Source of the DNA: Leptolyngbya sp. FACHB-36
GTDB lineage: Bacteria; Cyanobacteriota; Cyanobacteriia; Leptolyngbyales; Leptolyngbyaceae
Assembly: GCF_014695955.1 (NCBI RefSeq)
Contig: NZ_JACJPG010000189.1
Coordinates: forward strand, 62,001-126,000
Reading direction: 5' to 3'
DNA: 64,000 nucleotides
Part shown: piece after piece, positions 33,088 to 42,520 of the stretch
Layout: every line of letters begins with the position of its first letter
Position numbering within the stretch: position 1 is the first letter of the stretch
Notes under the pieces: model-generated
Told to the model about the DNA's origin: nothing
What the model saw: only the letters and a program-made list of their open reading frames with translations
Database searches by the model: none
Translations under genes and position numbers: made by a program

Positions 33088-36000
33088 ATGGGACACACAA
33101 TAGCAACAGCTATTCTGATTCTCTTAAGTCTACTGACTCCGTACACAACAACGGATTCGGTTTCGGCTGGAGTTGACGATTACTATCGGTTTAATCTGTC
33201 AAATCCGACGGCAATCAATGTTGCCATGTTTGGGCTGACTGACAATGCTGACATTGAATTGCTCGATTCAAATGGTGCTGTGCTGCCTGAACCAGATAAC
33301 AGCAACGTAGGTTTTTCGGAAGCCGTTAGACCTAATCTTCGCTCCGAAAATACAGGTAAATCTACTGAATCTCTGGAGACGGTTCTTAACCCAGGAACCT
33401 ACTACGTACACATCTACACATCAATTGACAGCCCCGTTAACTATGCGCTGAGCATTAGCGCGTCTGAGGGAAGTAAAAAACTAAGGTTGCGTAGCCGGGT
33501 AAGAGTCAGTGGAGAAATCGCCTGGACTGACTACGTTGGTACGACTCAGCAAGGTACAGGCACAGGTCCGAATGGACCATTTGGAAACGCGAACATTTCT
33601 GGACAAGAATTTGAAATTGCCGCTGTTGCTGACTTTAACCAGGATGGGATTAACGACATCCTAGGCACAGCAATTCCAACCTCTCTGTTCCTGCCGAACC
33701 CAAACCCAGACGACAAAACCGGAAGGTTAGGCATCTGGTTCCTAGACGCGAACGATAAGGTTACGTCGGTCGAAGAAATCGGCACCGTCAACCTGATCGA
33801 GCCGACAGGCACTCGAATTCTTAGCTATCGAGAGGCTGTATCGGACGCGGGCGACATCAATAAGGACGGCACTCCCGATATTCTGATCCGCAACCTGTAT
33901 ACAGGAGCACCTAGCCTTCGACTTTCTAACGGAAGCTACCGGAACTACACCGAAGTCCCGATCAATCAGGGACTAACGCTGAATCAGGACTGGCGGGCAG
34001 AGGCGATGGGCGACCTCAACGGCGACACGATTCCAGACATCGTGTGGCACAACATTTCTTCTTCTGGAGGAAGTGTTGGTGTTTGGAACATGAACACCGA
34101 TGGCACCTTTACAAGTCAAACCTTTAATCAAGCCGTTCCCACAGCGGACTGGCAAGTGTCCGGCGTCTACGATGCAAACGGGGACGGACAGAATGACCTG
34201 GTATGGCTGAATACATCGACGACCGAGCGAGTTTACTGGATTGTCGGTCCGAATCTGACTCTAGTGTCTTCTCCATCTATTAGAGCTGGGGTTTCAGGAC
34301 CCAATCCAGCCGCGAAAGACCGTGTTGATGTTAAGCCGACGAGTCTACCCGTGCAGGTCGATCGTGTTGGCAGTACCAACGCCACCGCATTTGATCTGAA
34401 CGATCTAACAAACTCGACCTCTACAATTCGAGGCGAGTTGGGCGGCTCAGATACAAAGGATGTGTACAAGTTCACGACAACTGGAACCTCTCGTGTCGAT
34501 TTTTCGTTTCTCCTAAACCGAAATTCCAGCGGGCTTGCAATGCAAGTTCAACTCAAGGATTCCAACGGGGTTGTATTGTACGACACGATCCCTGCTGGGT
34601 TGGATGGATACAGAGTTTTCGCTTCAACTGCGGTGCCATCGCTAACAGCGGGGACTTATTATCTGGAATTTACCATTCCATCTGGTGGACCGCTAGATAG
34701 GTACATTTTCCAGGTCAAATCAAACAGCCTGCCGATCGTCATTGGTGACAGCGCGACCACTGTTGCGTCGATCGGACCAGGCACGGATGGCATTGATGCG
34801 GTCAACAGCGTCAAGATGGGCAGCAACGTTTACTTCTTGGCAACTGCGCCAGGTGTTGAAGGACTGTATAAGACCGATGGAACGGCGGCGGGCACCAGCT
34901 TAGTAAAATCCCTGTTGCCTGCATTCCCATATGACTTGACCGTGTTCAATAACGCCTTGTACTTCCCGGTGCTTGACCCAGCCAAGGGTGTTGAACTGTA
35001 CAAGTCTGACGGTACTGCTGCAAATACAGTACTGTTCCAGGACATTAACCCGAACGATGCTAGCTCCAATCCAGCGTTGCTTGTAGTCTCGAATAGCCAA
35101 CTCTTCTTCACGGCGGAGGATGGCACTAATGGCGTTGAACTATGGCGCACAACCAACGGTACTTCTGCGTCAATGGTTAGTAATATCAACTCCGGGGCAG
35201 CCTCGTCGAACCCCTACGATCTAACTCCAGTTGGGTCAATGCTGTATTTTGCAGCTGACAATGGCACGAACGGAGTTGAGCCAATGCGATGGAATGGAAC
35301 CGCCATTCAACTGGTGCAAGATATTGTTTCAGGTTCTGGCTCGTCGAATCCATCAGGATTCACGGCAGTTAGCTCAACCGAGGCTTTCTTCACGGCGGAT
35401 GACGGCACGAATGGTCGGGAGCCGTGGCGCACGGCTACAGGAACGCTGAGTGCAACCCGAATCGGCAACAACATCAATACTGGTTCTGGCTCCTCAAGCC
35501 CGACGGAATTCACAGTGCTGGGAAGCAATGTTTACTTCGCGGCGACCGATGCATCAGGCGATCGTGAATTGTGGAAGTCGAACTTTGCCGGAACAACAAT
35601 AACGCGCTACGCCGATATCAACACAAGTGGCTCGTCAAATCCTGAAGAATTGACTGTTTCCAACGGCAAGTTGTATTTCAGCGCGACGAATGGATCGAGC
35701 GGGTACGAGGGATATGCGCTAGATGGAACGAATGCTCCAGTTTTGCTAGGCGACATCAATACGAGTGGGGATAGCAATCCTGGACTGTTTACGAAGCTGA
35801 ACAGTACGGAAACGGCGTACATCGCCTTCAAGCCCGACATTGGCTATGAACTGTATAAAACGACAGGCAGCGCCAATTCTGCAACACTGGTGAAAAACAT
35901 CAATACAGGAGCCAATGGATCGATTTCAGGGCAGGATGTTGGGTCGTTCCCATACCTGTTTACGCCGTTGACTTCGACAACGCTCACTTTCTTTGGCTCA

Positions 36001-37968
36001 ACCAATCTGAACGGTAGTCAGTTGATGACAACTACGGGAACTACTGCTAGCACCAACATGGTGAAGCAGTTGAACACCAATCCGCGATCGCTCCTCAATC
36101 CAAGCACTCAAGCTGCGTTTATCACGGACGCGATTAATGGTCAGGTCAATGGACCGCAGATTGCTGCTGTGCCAACGGTTAACTTTGGGACGGAGCCATG
36201 GGTGATCGGTGCAGACGCTCAAAGTAGCTTCATGCTGAAAGATGTGAATCCCGGTATTGCGGGTTCTGAGTTGTCTAACTTCACTGCCTTCAATGGAAAG
36301 GTCTACTTTGTGGCGACTGTCGACACGTCGAACGGTCCGAAGCGGACGCTTTGGGTCACGGATGGAACGGTCGCGGGGACCCTTGAAGTAGCAGCAACGA
36401 ACGCGATCCTGAATCCTGACAACTTGTTGGTTGCGTTTCAGACCGGGCTGGATTCGACAGGAACCGACCCGGATTCGTTTTTCAACATCAAAGCGGTGGA
36501 TAGATCGGCGGCTCCAGGCAACTCCTTCTCACCAAAAGCCAATGCACTGTACTTCACAGGGCAAACTGTTTCTGGACAGACAACGCAGACGGTGTTTTAT
36601 CGACTGCTGGAGTCGGGAGCGCTGGAGACGATTAAGGTTATCAACTCGACAGGCGCGCCTGTGTTGTCGATAAATCCGGTAAGTTTGGGAGGTGCTGTCA
36701 ATGTATTTCTGCTATCAGCCGATGATGGCGTTGCAGGTCAAGAACCGCATCGAAGTAATGGCATTCCTGCTTCAGCGGGTGGCATTACCGAGTTGTTGAA
36801 AGACGTAAATCCTGGATCTGAGGGGTCTTACCCTTATGGCATAGCATCGCCTTTTGCCCATAATTGGTATCCTCGCCCAATTATTTTCAGATCTTGTCCT
36901 GGAGGCAGTGGCACTTGCGGTCCTGATACGACGGAAGGTACTTATCATGGGTACCTGACAGGTAGGGGCACTTTGACCGTTTATTTTGTTGCGGATGATG
37001 GAAGCTCTGGTTTTGAACTTCTGCAAACTGATCTCAGGAAAGACGGGTCTTCTAAACCCACTCCTCCGACTGTACGACGCACAACCGTTGATTTCAACAC
37101 TACAATTGCCGACCCAGTTGTAGGAACTCGAAAGGTTGTTTTGGAAGACGGACAGACCTTAGAGTATCCAGGACCCAATTCATCGAATATCGCACCGGAT
37201 TTTGGAACAGCGTGGAATGGTTTGTGGTTTGGCGCTTATCGAGACCAAGAAGCTTACGAATTGTCTGTCCTCTATCCACGACGTTCTGTAGCCGGTATTA
37301 ACTTTGACAATCCCACAGCGCCAGAATCTTGTGGTCGGGTATCCGAGTCTAGTTGGTGCGCATTTGACCTAAGTAAAGCCTTGCGATTAAGGAGGAAGAA
37401 TATTGCGCTGTCCCCAAATCAAGGCTCTGCTCCAGGTAGTTTCTCTAGAGCATTTGGGGTTCCTCTTGTGGAGAACCCTCCTTCCTGGGCGATTGCAGGA
37501 GCTACTCTATTCACCGCAGATGACGGCAGAAGCGGCATGGAGTTGTGGAGGGCAAAATCTCCTGATGGTTACTATCACTTGCAAGCTTTAGGCCCTGACA
37601 GAACTTACCCGTATGAGCCTGATGTTTTTGACCAAATTCAATTTGAGCTTGTCAAAGACATTAACCCCTCTGGGGATTCCAATCCTCGAAATTTCGTTGA
37701 TCTCAGTCCCTCTAATTTCACTAGTACTTCGATATTATTCCTCGCTGACCAAGCAGACGGCACTACCGATGTTTGGGTCACGAAAGGAACCTCTGGTACT
37801 ACAAAACTAATGCAGGATTTAGGGTCCTTGAAACCGCTAGGAATGACTGTGTATTACTCAAATACCACTCGGAAATACACTCTGAGAGTGTTTGTATGGG
37901 ACGACCAGGCACAAACCTTAAAAGTCGTTTCAAGCACGTTCGACAATTCTGCTCTACCTAACTTCTAG
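33088..37968 (+). CDS. 1626-aa exported protein with PPC, FG-GAP/VCBS and ELW repeats
   Basis: ATG 33088 with GAGAGGA just upstream. Residues 1-27 are a signal peptide (ATAILILLSLLTPYTT). Residues about 28-125 and 430-560 resemble pre-peptidase C-terminal (PPC) beta domains (GTYYVHIY, GTYYLEFT). Residues about 170-420 hold FG-GAP/VCBS calcium-binding repeats (DFNQDGINDI, DINKDGTPDI, DLNGDTIPDI, DANGDGQNDL). From about 570 to the end there are repeats of FFTAxDGTNGxELWRT with NINxGxxSSNP. It is a large surface or secreted protein, unlike the virion proteins. It sits between two terminators as its own unit: probable cargo that changes the lysogen's surface. The role is inferred. Confidence 0.72.
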   Translation: MGHTIATAILILLSLLTPYTTTDSVSAGVDDYYRFNLSNPTAINVAMFGLTDNADIELLDSNGAVLPEPDNSNVGFSEAVRPNLRSENTGKSTESLETVLNPGTYYVHIYTSIDSPVNYALSISASEGSKKLRLRSRVRVSGEIAWTDYVGTTQQGTGTGPNGPFGNANISGQEFEIAAVADFNQDGINDILGTAIPTSLFLPNPNPDDKTGRLGIWFLDANDKVTSVEEIGTVNLIEPTGTRILSYREAVSDAGDINKDGTPDILIRNLYTGAPSLRLSNGSYRNYTEVPINQGLTLNQDWRAEAMGDLNGDTIPDIVWHNISSSGGSVGVWNMNTDGTFTSQTFNQAVPTADWQVSGVYDANGDGQNDLVWLNTSTTERVYWIVGPNLTLVSSPSIRAGVSGPNPAAKDRVDVKPTSLPVQVDRVGSTNATAFDLNDLTNSTSTIRGELGGSDTKDVYKFTTTGTSRVDFSFLLNRNSSGLAMQVQLKDSNGVVLYDTIPAGLDGYRVFASTAVPSLTAGTYYLEFTIPSGGPLDRYIFQVKSNSLPIVIGDSATTVASIGPGTDGIDAVNSVKMGSNVYFLATAPGVEGLYKTDGTAAGTSLVKSLLPAFPYDLTVFNNALYFPVLDPAKGVELYKSDGTAANTVLFQDINPNDASSNPALLVVSNSQLFFTAEDGTNGVELWRTTNGTSASMVSNINSGAASSNPYDLTPVGSMLYFAADNGTNGVEPMRWNGTAIQLVQDIVSGSGSSNPSGFTAVSSTEAFFTADDGTNGREPWRTATGTLSATRIGNNINTGSGSSSPTEFTVLGSNVYFAATDASGDRELWKSNFAGTTITRYADINTSGSSNPEELTVSNGKLYFSATNGSSGYEGYALDGTNAPVLLGDINTSGDSNPGLFTKLNSTETAYIAFKPDIGYELYKTTGSANSATLVKNINTGANGSISGQDVGSFPYLFTPLTSTTLTFFGSTNLNGSQLMTTTGTTASTNMVKQLNTNPRSLLNPSTQAAFITDAINGQVNGPQIAAVPTVNFGTEPWVIGADAQSSFMLKDVNPGIAGSELSNFTAFNGKVYFVATVDTSNGPKRTLWVTDGTVAGTLEVAATNAILNPDNLLVAFQTGLDSTGTDPDSFFNIKAVDRSAAPGNSFSPKANALYFTGQTVSGQTTQTVFYRLLESGALETIKVINSTGAPVLSINPVSLGGAVNVFLLSADDGVAGQEPHRSNGIPASAGGITELLKDVNPGSEGSYPYGIASPFAHNWYPRPIIFRSCPGGSGTCGPDTTEGTYHGYLTGRGTLTVYFVADDGSSGFELLQTDLRKDGSSKPTPPTVRRTTVDFNTTIADPVVGTRKVVLEDGQTLEYPGPNSSNIAPDFGTAWNGLWFGAYRDQEAYELSVLYPRRSVAGINFDNPTAPESCGRVSESSWCAFDLSKALRLRRKNIALSPNQGSAPGSFSRAFGVPLVENPPSWAIAGATLFTADDGRSGMELWRAKSPDGYYHLQALGPDRTYPYEPDVFDQIQFELVKDINPSGDSNPRNFVDLSPSNFTSTSILFLADQADGTTDVWVTKGTSGTTKLMQDLGSLKPLGMTVYYSNTTRKYTLRVFVWDDQAQTLKVVSSTFDNSALPNF

Positions 37969-37980
37969 AACAAGGCAACG

Positions 37981-38008
37981 AAAAAGCGGGGCGATCGCCC
38001 CGCTTTTT
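37981..38008 (+). terminator. Terminator with embedded HIP1 site
   Basis: A perfect 28-base palindrome, AAAAAGCGGGGC meeting its complement around GATC, ending in TTTTT. It contains GCGATCGC at its centre and would work in both directions. Confidence 0.88.
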
Positions 38009-38053
38009 GCTCTAGTACTTCACATCAGACATTTCCCGTGATTCACATATCAA

Positions 38054-38091
38054 ACTGACCCCACCATGACGGAAATCATGGTGGGGTCAGT
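38054..38091. repeat. Perfect 16-bp stem-loop
   Basis: ACTGACCCCACCATGA and its exact complement flank the loop CGGAAA. No T-run follows. It lies between the terminator at 37981 and the next gene and could be an RNA-stability element, a second terminator or a small mobile repeat. Confidence 0.75.
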
Positions 38092-38224
38092 TACGGCAAG
38101 GAATTCTGCATTAGCTGGCAGCGCTGTCCTCGCTAAAATCGCGGCGCGATCAACGGTATCCAAGCAGGAACGCTTGGAATAACTCAGTCCAACTAAGCTT
38201 TACTGCTAGAGGTTTTTGATAGAA

Positions 38225-38872
38225 ATGAGAACACTCCTTTATCGACTGTTACTCTCGGCAGTTATAGCTGCAAGCTTTCTACTAAACCCACTACCCGCCC
38301 TAGCAGAAACACCAAGTATTTATCACTTAGATACAACTGCTCTATACCTAAACAACAAAGAATTAGGTCGGTTTATCTGTGAAAGTTATTACAACAATCT
38401 CTCAATTGTTAGAGTGGTTTTTTCTAGTCCCCGCAATGCCTTTGATACAAGTACAGGACAATCTGTGCCAGAGTATTTTCTGGAAGGTATGACGGAGAGC
38501 AGCCGGATTGATCTAACGAACCCGCCCTATACGATCGCGTTTACACCTGCGCAAGAATACGTCACACCAGACGGCACGACCTATGCATTCGCTCAATCGT
38601 TTACTAAAGAGAAAGGCAAGATTCGACTGGCGAAACTATATGCTCAGATGAAAGTAGATTCCCCCTACGGGGTTCAGCTTCCGGTGCTTAATAGTATTGG
38701 TAAAACGCCTGTTGTTAAATGCGGCACTCCAGAATTAGATGATACAAACGAACTTCCAGAGACTCAGCGAAATATTATTCCCTCTAGAGGGCAAAGCATG
38801 CAGAGTCAGGTTTGTTACACCTTGGTCCTGCCTCCTGTCTTTAAAATTCCACTAGGTTGCCGTCCTAATTGA
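38225..38872 (+). CDS. Exported protein of unknown function
   Basis: 215 residues from ATG 38225, preferred over the TTG at 38216. A signal peptide with a hydrophobic stretch (LLLSAVIAASFLLNPLPALA) ends at ALA-E. The mature part has four or five Cys, one pair near the C-terminus (SQVCYTLVLPP...LGCRPN), and is beta-rich. No family recognised. Its stop overlaps the region just before the next gene. Confidence 0.65.
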   Translation: MRTLLYRLLLSAVIAASFLLNPLPALAETPSIYHLDTTALYLNNKELGRFICESYYNNLSIVRVVFSSPRNAFDTSTGQSVPEYFLEGMTESSRIDLTNPPYTIAFTPAQEYVTPDGTTYAFAQSFTKEKGKIRLAKLYAQMKVDSPYGVQLPVLNSIGKTPVVKCGTPELDDTNELPETQRNIIPSRGQSMQSQVCYTLVLPPVFKIPLGCRPN

Positions 38873-38880
38873 AAACTAAT

Positions 38881-39453
38881 ATGAGTCTAAATCAACAGTT
38901 TGGCTACTTCGACATCCACCTTGACTTTGCTTTATGGTGCTTAGTGAAAGATGGGCTGGTAACACCACCGTTTATTCACCACGCTTCGTTCAAAGGAGAG
39001 CTTCAACGTATTGGGTTTAGTGAGTACGTTTGGCATGAATGGGCGTATGAAATTTCAGTTACACACAAGCCTACTCTGAGCGATCTACCAGCAGCGACCG
39101 CATCTGTGTGGAGAGGATTCCCTGACCTTAAGCAAGCTCTTGTCAAGGAATGGGAAATTTATCAGCAAGCAGCACAACAGCGATCGTCTTTGTTCGAGCA
39201 AAAGGTACTAGCCCTAGGAAAGGTCTCCTCTCTAATACAGTTAAGGCTGTGTCTGTCGAACATTCATCAGGTCGTTTTTGTCCACTATCCAACAGCAGTT
39301 AAGTATCTACCTAGCCAATTCGAGGTGTTGGGGCTAGCGGCAGACTTAGACAAAGAACCTGCGTCTGATTACTTAGGACTTCTAAAAGAGGCAATTCAGG
39401 ATTACCAACCAAAGGACTACTGGAAAGCGCGCCGTGCCGTCGAGCTTCCTTAG
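38881..39453 (+). CDS. Hypothetical cytoplasmic protein
   Basis: 190 residues from ATG 38881, seven bases after the previous gene. It is helical with FDIHLDFALWCLVKDGLV and a Trp-rich stretch, and has no signal peptide or membrane helix. Function unknown. The spacing suggests it is cotranscribed with the exported proteins around it. Confidence 0.6.
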   Translation: MSLNQQFGYFDIHLDFALWCLVKDGLVTPPFIHHASFKGELQRIGFSEYVWHEWAYEISVTHKPTLSDLPAATASVWRGFPDLKQALVKEWEIYQQAAQQRSSLFEQKVLALGKVSSLIQLRLCLSNIHQVVFVHYPTAVKYLPSQFEVLGLAADLDKEPASDYLGLLKEAIQDYQPKDYWKARRAVELP

Positions 39454-39503
39454 ATGCAGATAAGTATTAATTGTTCCACATACAGATTTACTGGAGCTTA
39501 CCA

Positions 39504-40700
39504 ATGGTTCGCGTTGTCTTATTGCTTGTTCAGTTTGCGATCGCCTGGTGTTTGATTCAGCCGCCAAGTTATGCTGCGATCTGTCCAGGAAGGTTTTGCG
39601 GGGTTGACGCGATCGTGCCGCCATCTTTGTTAAAACCTCAGCCAAAACCGCCATCCGTAAACAATCCGCTATTCTTTTCACGGGATGCAGGTTTTGACCG
39701 TCAACCACTTGATTTTTATGATCGAACGGGAGATTTAGGCGAAAACACCTTTGGAGCCGTCGGAGTGGCGCTATCGAGAAAACCTAGCGCCCCGATCAAG
39801 CTAACAATGCTTGGCGGTGATTTCGTCACGATCGATACAGACGGCAAATGGACAAACGGCACCCAGACAGAACTGCTGTTCACGCCTCAAAATTGGGACA
39901 AGCCTCAAAAAATCGCTTTTTTAAACGAGGTTGATGGGTCTACGTCCGACCGAAACGTCAGCTTAGTTTTTGCTGCAACAGATAACAAAACGTTTACGCC
40001 TGTTTTTGACTTTGGTCCGGTTGCTAATGACTCTCAGTACAATCCTGACCCAACAAAGTTTAATATTCGGGTTGACTTTAGAGGAATTGAAGGGGATGCG
40101 CAGTGGACTGCCGCAGCGAAAGCGACCATCCAACAAGCAGCGAATGAATGGGCAAGCCGAATTAACAACCGTTATCCAGGACAACGAATTCGTACTCCTT
40201 ACCCTCTGGCAGGCAATATTGCAAAACCACCGTTTGATCAGGTTTTGGTTGACACTTATAGCGATGATTTGGTCGTACTGTTTTCCAATTCGGAGTTAAA
40301 CCCGCCACCTTATGGCATAGGAAGACCGCTGGCGTATATCAATAGTCCAGCGATCGGGCAAATCAAGCTACACAAGCCATCTTACGTCAACTTACCAGCA
40401 ACTTCACTGAAGCCAACAGTATTGCACGAAATCGGTCACGCACTAGGATTGGTTGGCAAGATTCCTGTCGGAGCAAGCCTCATTAACAAATCCACAAGTC
40501 CAGCCGTGTTCACCGGACCCTACGCAAAGTCGGCAAACAGCAACCAAAATATACCTTTAACCGTTGACCTAACACACCCAGGTCCAACCATGCCGTCTGT
40601 CATGAACGACAAGCTCCGAGACAACTACCAGGTGCCTAGTGCCCTAGATTTCGCACTGCTGGCGGACCACGGCTATCGAGTCTCTGGAATCAACCCCTGA
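39504..40700 (+). CDS. Exported metzincin-like zinc metalloprotease
   Basis: 398 residues from ATG 39504, with a signal peptide (VVLLLVQFAIAWCLI, cleavage likely near SYAA). Residues 308-315 are HEIGHALG, the HExxHxxG zinc helix of matrixin-like metzincins with catalytic Glu309. The third ligand expected three residues after the Gly is not His or Asp (the run is HEIGHALGLVG), so the site may be altered. Helix TIQQAANEWASRI before it fits this fold. The last third contains PSVMND, close to the SxMxx Met-turn. It likely acts outside the cytoplasm, perhaps on surface proteins. Confidence 0.65.
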   Translation: MVRVVLLLVQFAIAWCLIQPPSYAAICPGRFCGVDAIVPPSLLKPQPKPPSVNNPLFFSRDAGFDRQPLDFYDRTGDLGENTFGAVGVALSRKPSAPIKLTMLGGDFVTIDTDGKWTNGTQTELLFTPQNWDKPQKIAFLNEVDGSTSDRNVSLVFAATDNKTFTPVFDFGPVANDSQYNPDPTKFNIRVDFRGIEGDAQWTAAAKATIQQAANEWASRINNRYPGQRIRTPYPLAGNIAKPPFDQVLVDTYSDDLVVLFSNSELNPPPYGIGRPLAYINSPAIGQIKLHKPSYVNLPATSLKPTVLHEIGHALGLVGKIPVGASLINKSTSPAVFTGPYAKSANSNQNIPLTVDLTHPGPTMPSVMNDKLRDNYQVPSALDFALLADHGYRVSGINP

Positions 40701-40978
40701 GGCGGGCGCTGATGGGTGTGATCGGGGAAAGCTGGCACAGTCGGAGCGTCTGGCGCAGAATGTAATTTTTGAGGTAGAGAGGGGTCTACATACCGAAAAT
40801 CCAGCAACACAGAATACACTCTTCGGATATTGGTCAACGGGTTTGACTCGTTTTTTATAATCTGAGTTTGTGGTTCAGCGGTACTCATCGCAGCGAAGAT
40901 CACTATGTCTAGCATCGAATTCTCCAAATGTAGGCGGTGGGGAGTGGGGTGATTGACTTCTAATACCTTAGGTAAATT

Positions 40979-41221
40979 ATGTACGCTCTAATTGGTCTGA
41001 TTCTTGCGGCTTCTTTGACGGTGCTACTTGTATTCAATCACGTCCGCATCTCTGCCTCCGAAATCTTCAAACATCTGCCAGTCTCCAGCACGAGCACGCA
41101 CCTGATTGCGGTTCAGGATAGTAACCCCGTCCTCGATCGCGCCAACCACTTTGGTTGTACCTGTCCTGCCTGCCAAAACTTGATCTCCCAACTGCAAGGC
41201 AAGCTGCCGCCTGCTGCTTGA
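40979..41221 (+). CDS. Small single-pass membrane protein with CxCxxC
   Basis: 80 residues. A transmembrane helix (LIGLILAASLTVLLVF) is followed by a soluble segment with FGCTCPACQNL, a possible metal- or thiol-active motif. The 278 bases upstream have no clear gene. Its role is unknown; position within the exported-protein cluster suggests an envelope function. Confidence 0.55.
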   Translation: MYALIGLILAASLTVLLVFNHVRISASEIFKHLPVSSTSTHLIAVQDSNPVLDRANHFGCTCPACQNLISQLQGKLPPAA

Positions 41222-41370
41222 CGATCGCATCTCTCTATTAACTCCCTGCGGAAGCATTTTATAGGTCGCCTGGCTTCCGCAATGTTACGGGTTTTTCCGT
41301 GTAAAAACGGAGAAATCTAGGGATTTCATGAGTAAAAATAATGGAATCATTTAACCCCTGACCGTCACTT

Positions 41371-42459
41371 ATGAATTCCGGTTTTATTAAACGCCCGCCG
41401 AGCACTAAACCTGTATGCATCGTCGGACTGGACGGCAGAATCCTCGTCAGTGAAGGAAGTGAGCTATTCGGCATCTCTCATGAGCGATCGCTGTTAGGCA
41501 ACTTCCGCGACTACATGAGCACGTTCGATTTTGAACAACTAACGAGCAAGTTATTACAGCGTGGCGAACTGACTGATTACCCTAGTCTTGAGGTTGTTCC
41601 TCGTGGACGGGCATTGATCCGCAATCGCTGGAAACTGATCGAGTACAACGGACAGAAATGTATGTCAGGGGTGGCGTCTACTGTTCAATTTCTCGATTGC
41701 GACTTTGTGCCACCTGAGCCTGAAAAGTGGAATATGCCTGCGGGTTTTGTTGGGGCGATCAAGCGCAAATTTGGTATTGAGCATGAGCGAGGTTGCCAGA
41801 TCTGGCTAACACGCAACAATAAAGGTAAAGAAGAACTAGTAATTGACTGCGAGGAGAAAGCGCTTGCCGATCGCCTCTTCGCCCTTCACCGCAAACTCTC
41901 CAGGGTTGTGCAGCTATTTGACGTTCCCTATGTCCAGATAAGATTAAGGGGTGAACTAAGAGATCGGTTCACCCCTGATTTGTCTTTACTGGAGCTTGGC
42001 AACCCTATTATGGCACCTACCAATACCAACCTGGTTTTACCCACTACCAGCGTGAGTATGACTGTTCACAACGACTTCACCTTTATCCCGGACGAGGCAA
42101 TGTTGGGATTGCTGGTCTCAGCAGACCCTAATCTAAAAGTCATTAAGTGGGATGACGCAACGGGTGGGATTGGACTGGCAGCGGGTGTAAACTGTGCTCA
42201 ATCCAGCGGGCTCTCTCCTGGTGAGTGGATGCATCGCCACATGGCAGTCGAAGTTCAACCAGGGGTCAAAACCTGGATACCCGAAGAGTACGATCGCTTC
42301 AAGAGCGCACTGTTTGAGCACACGGCGATCGACCACTTCGAGTACCGAGCGCACCTCTACGATGGCACACTCGTCAGGATGACAGTTAACGCTGCTCTGG
42401 GACAATTCAGGAAGAGCTTAATCCGACTAGTGAAAGTGCTGGAGTGTACGCCGGTTTAA
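41371..42459 (+). CDS. Hypothetical protein with PAS-like regions
   Basis: 362 residues. The first 110 residues (TKPVCIVGLDGRILVSEGSE, then FGISHERSLLGNFRDYMS) and the end (HFEYRAHLYDGTLVRMTVNA) have the strand-helix pattern of PAS sensor domains, though no cofactor site can be named. There is no kinase or output domain. It might be a signal-input partner of another protein. It ends one base before the 17-bp palindrome and converges with the next gene. Confidence 0.55.
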   Translation: MNSGFIKRPPSTKPVCIVGLDGRILVSEGSELFGISHERSLLGNFRDYMSTFDFEQLTSKLLQRGELTDYPSLEVVPRGRALIRNRWKLIEYNGQKCMSGVASTVQFLDCDFVPPEPEKWNMPAGFVGAIKRKFGIEHERGCQIWLTRNNKGKEELVIDCEEKALADRLFALHRKLSRVVQLFDVPYVQIRLRGELRDRFTPDLSLLELGNPIMAPTNTNLVLPTTSVSMTVHNDFTFIPDEAMLGLLVSADPNLKVIKWDDATGGIGLAAGVNCAQSSGLSPGEWMHRHMAVEVQPGVKTWIPEEYDRFKSALFEHTAIDHFEYRAHLYDGTLVRMTVNAALGQFRKSLIRLVKVLECTPV

Positions 42460-42476
42460 TTTCCAATAGTTGGAAA
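42460..42476. repeat. 17-bp palindrome, copy 4
   Basis: TTTCCAATAGTTGGAAA between two convergent genes. Its right arm is also the start of the 19-bp stem at 42472. Confidence 0.9.
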
Positions 42477-42520
42477 CCCCCCTACGATCGCGGATGATCC
42501 ACGATCGTAGGGGGGTTTCC
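42472..42520. terminator. Bidirectional hairpin between convergent genes
   Basis: A perfect 19-bp stem (GGAAACCCCCCTACGATCG with its complement) and an 11-base loop. The end of the minus-strand gene lies within it. GGAAA can pair alternatively with TTTCC of the palindrome, so two structures exclude each other. Confidence 0.7.

Noticed and set aside
40673-40927. 84-aa minus-strand frame overlapping the metalloprotease end
   Set aside because: It lies against the direction of both neighbours and has no family features; the overlap with a better gene decides.
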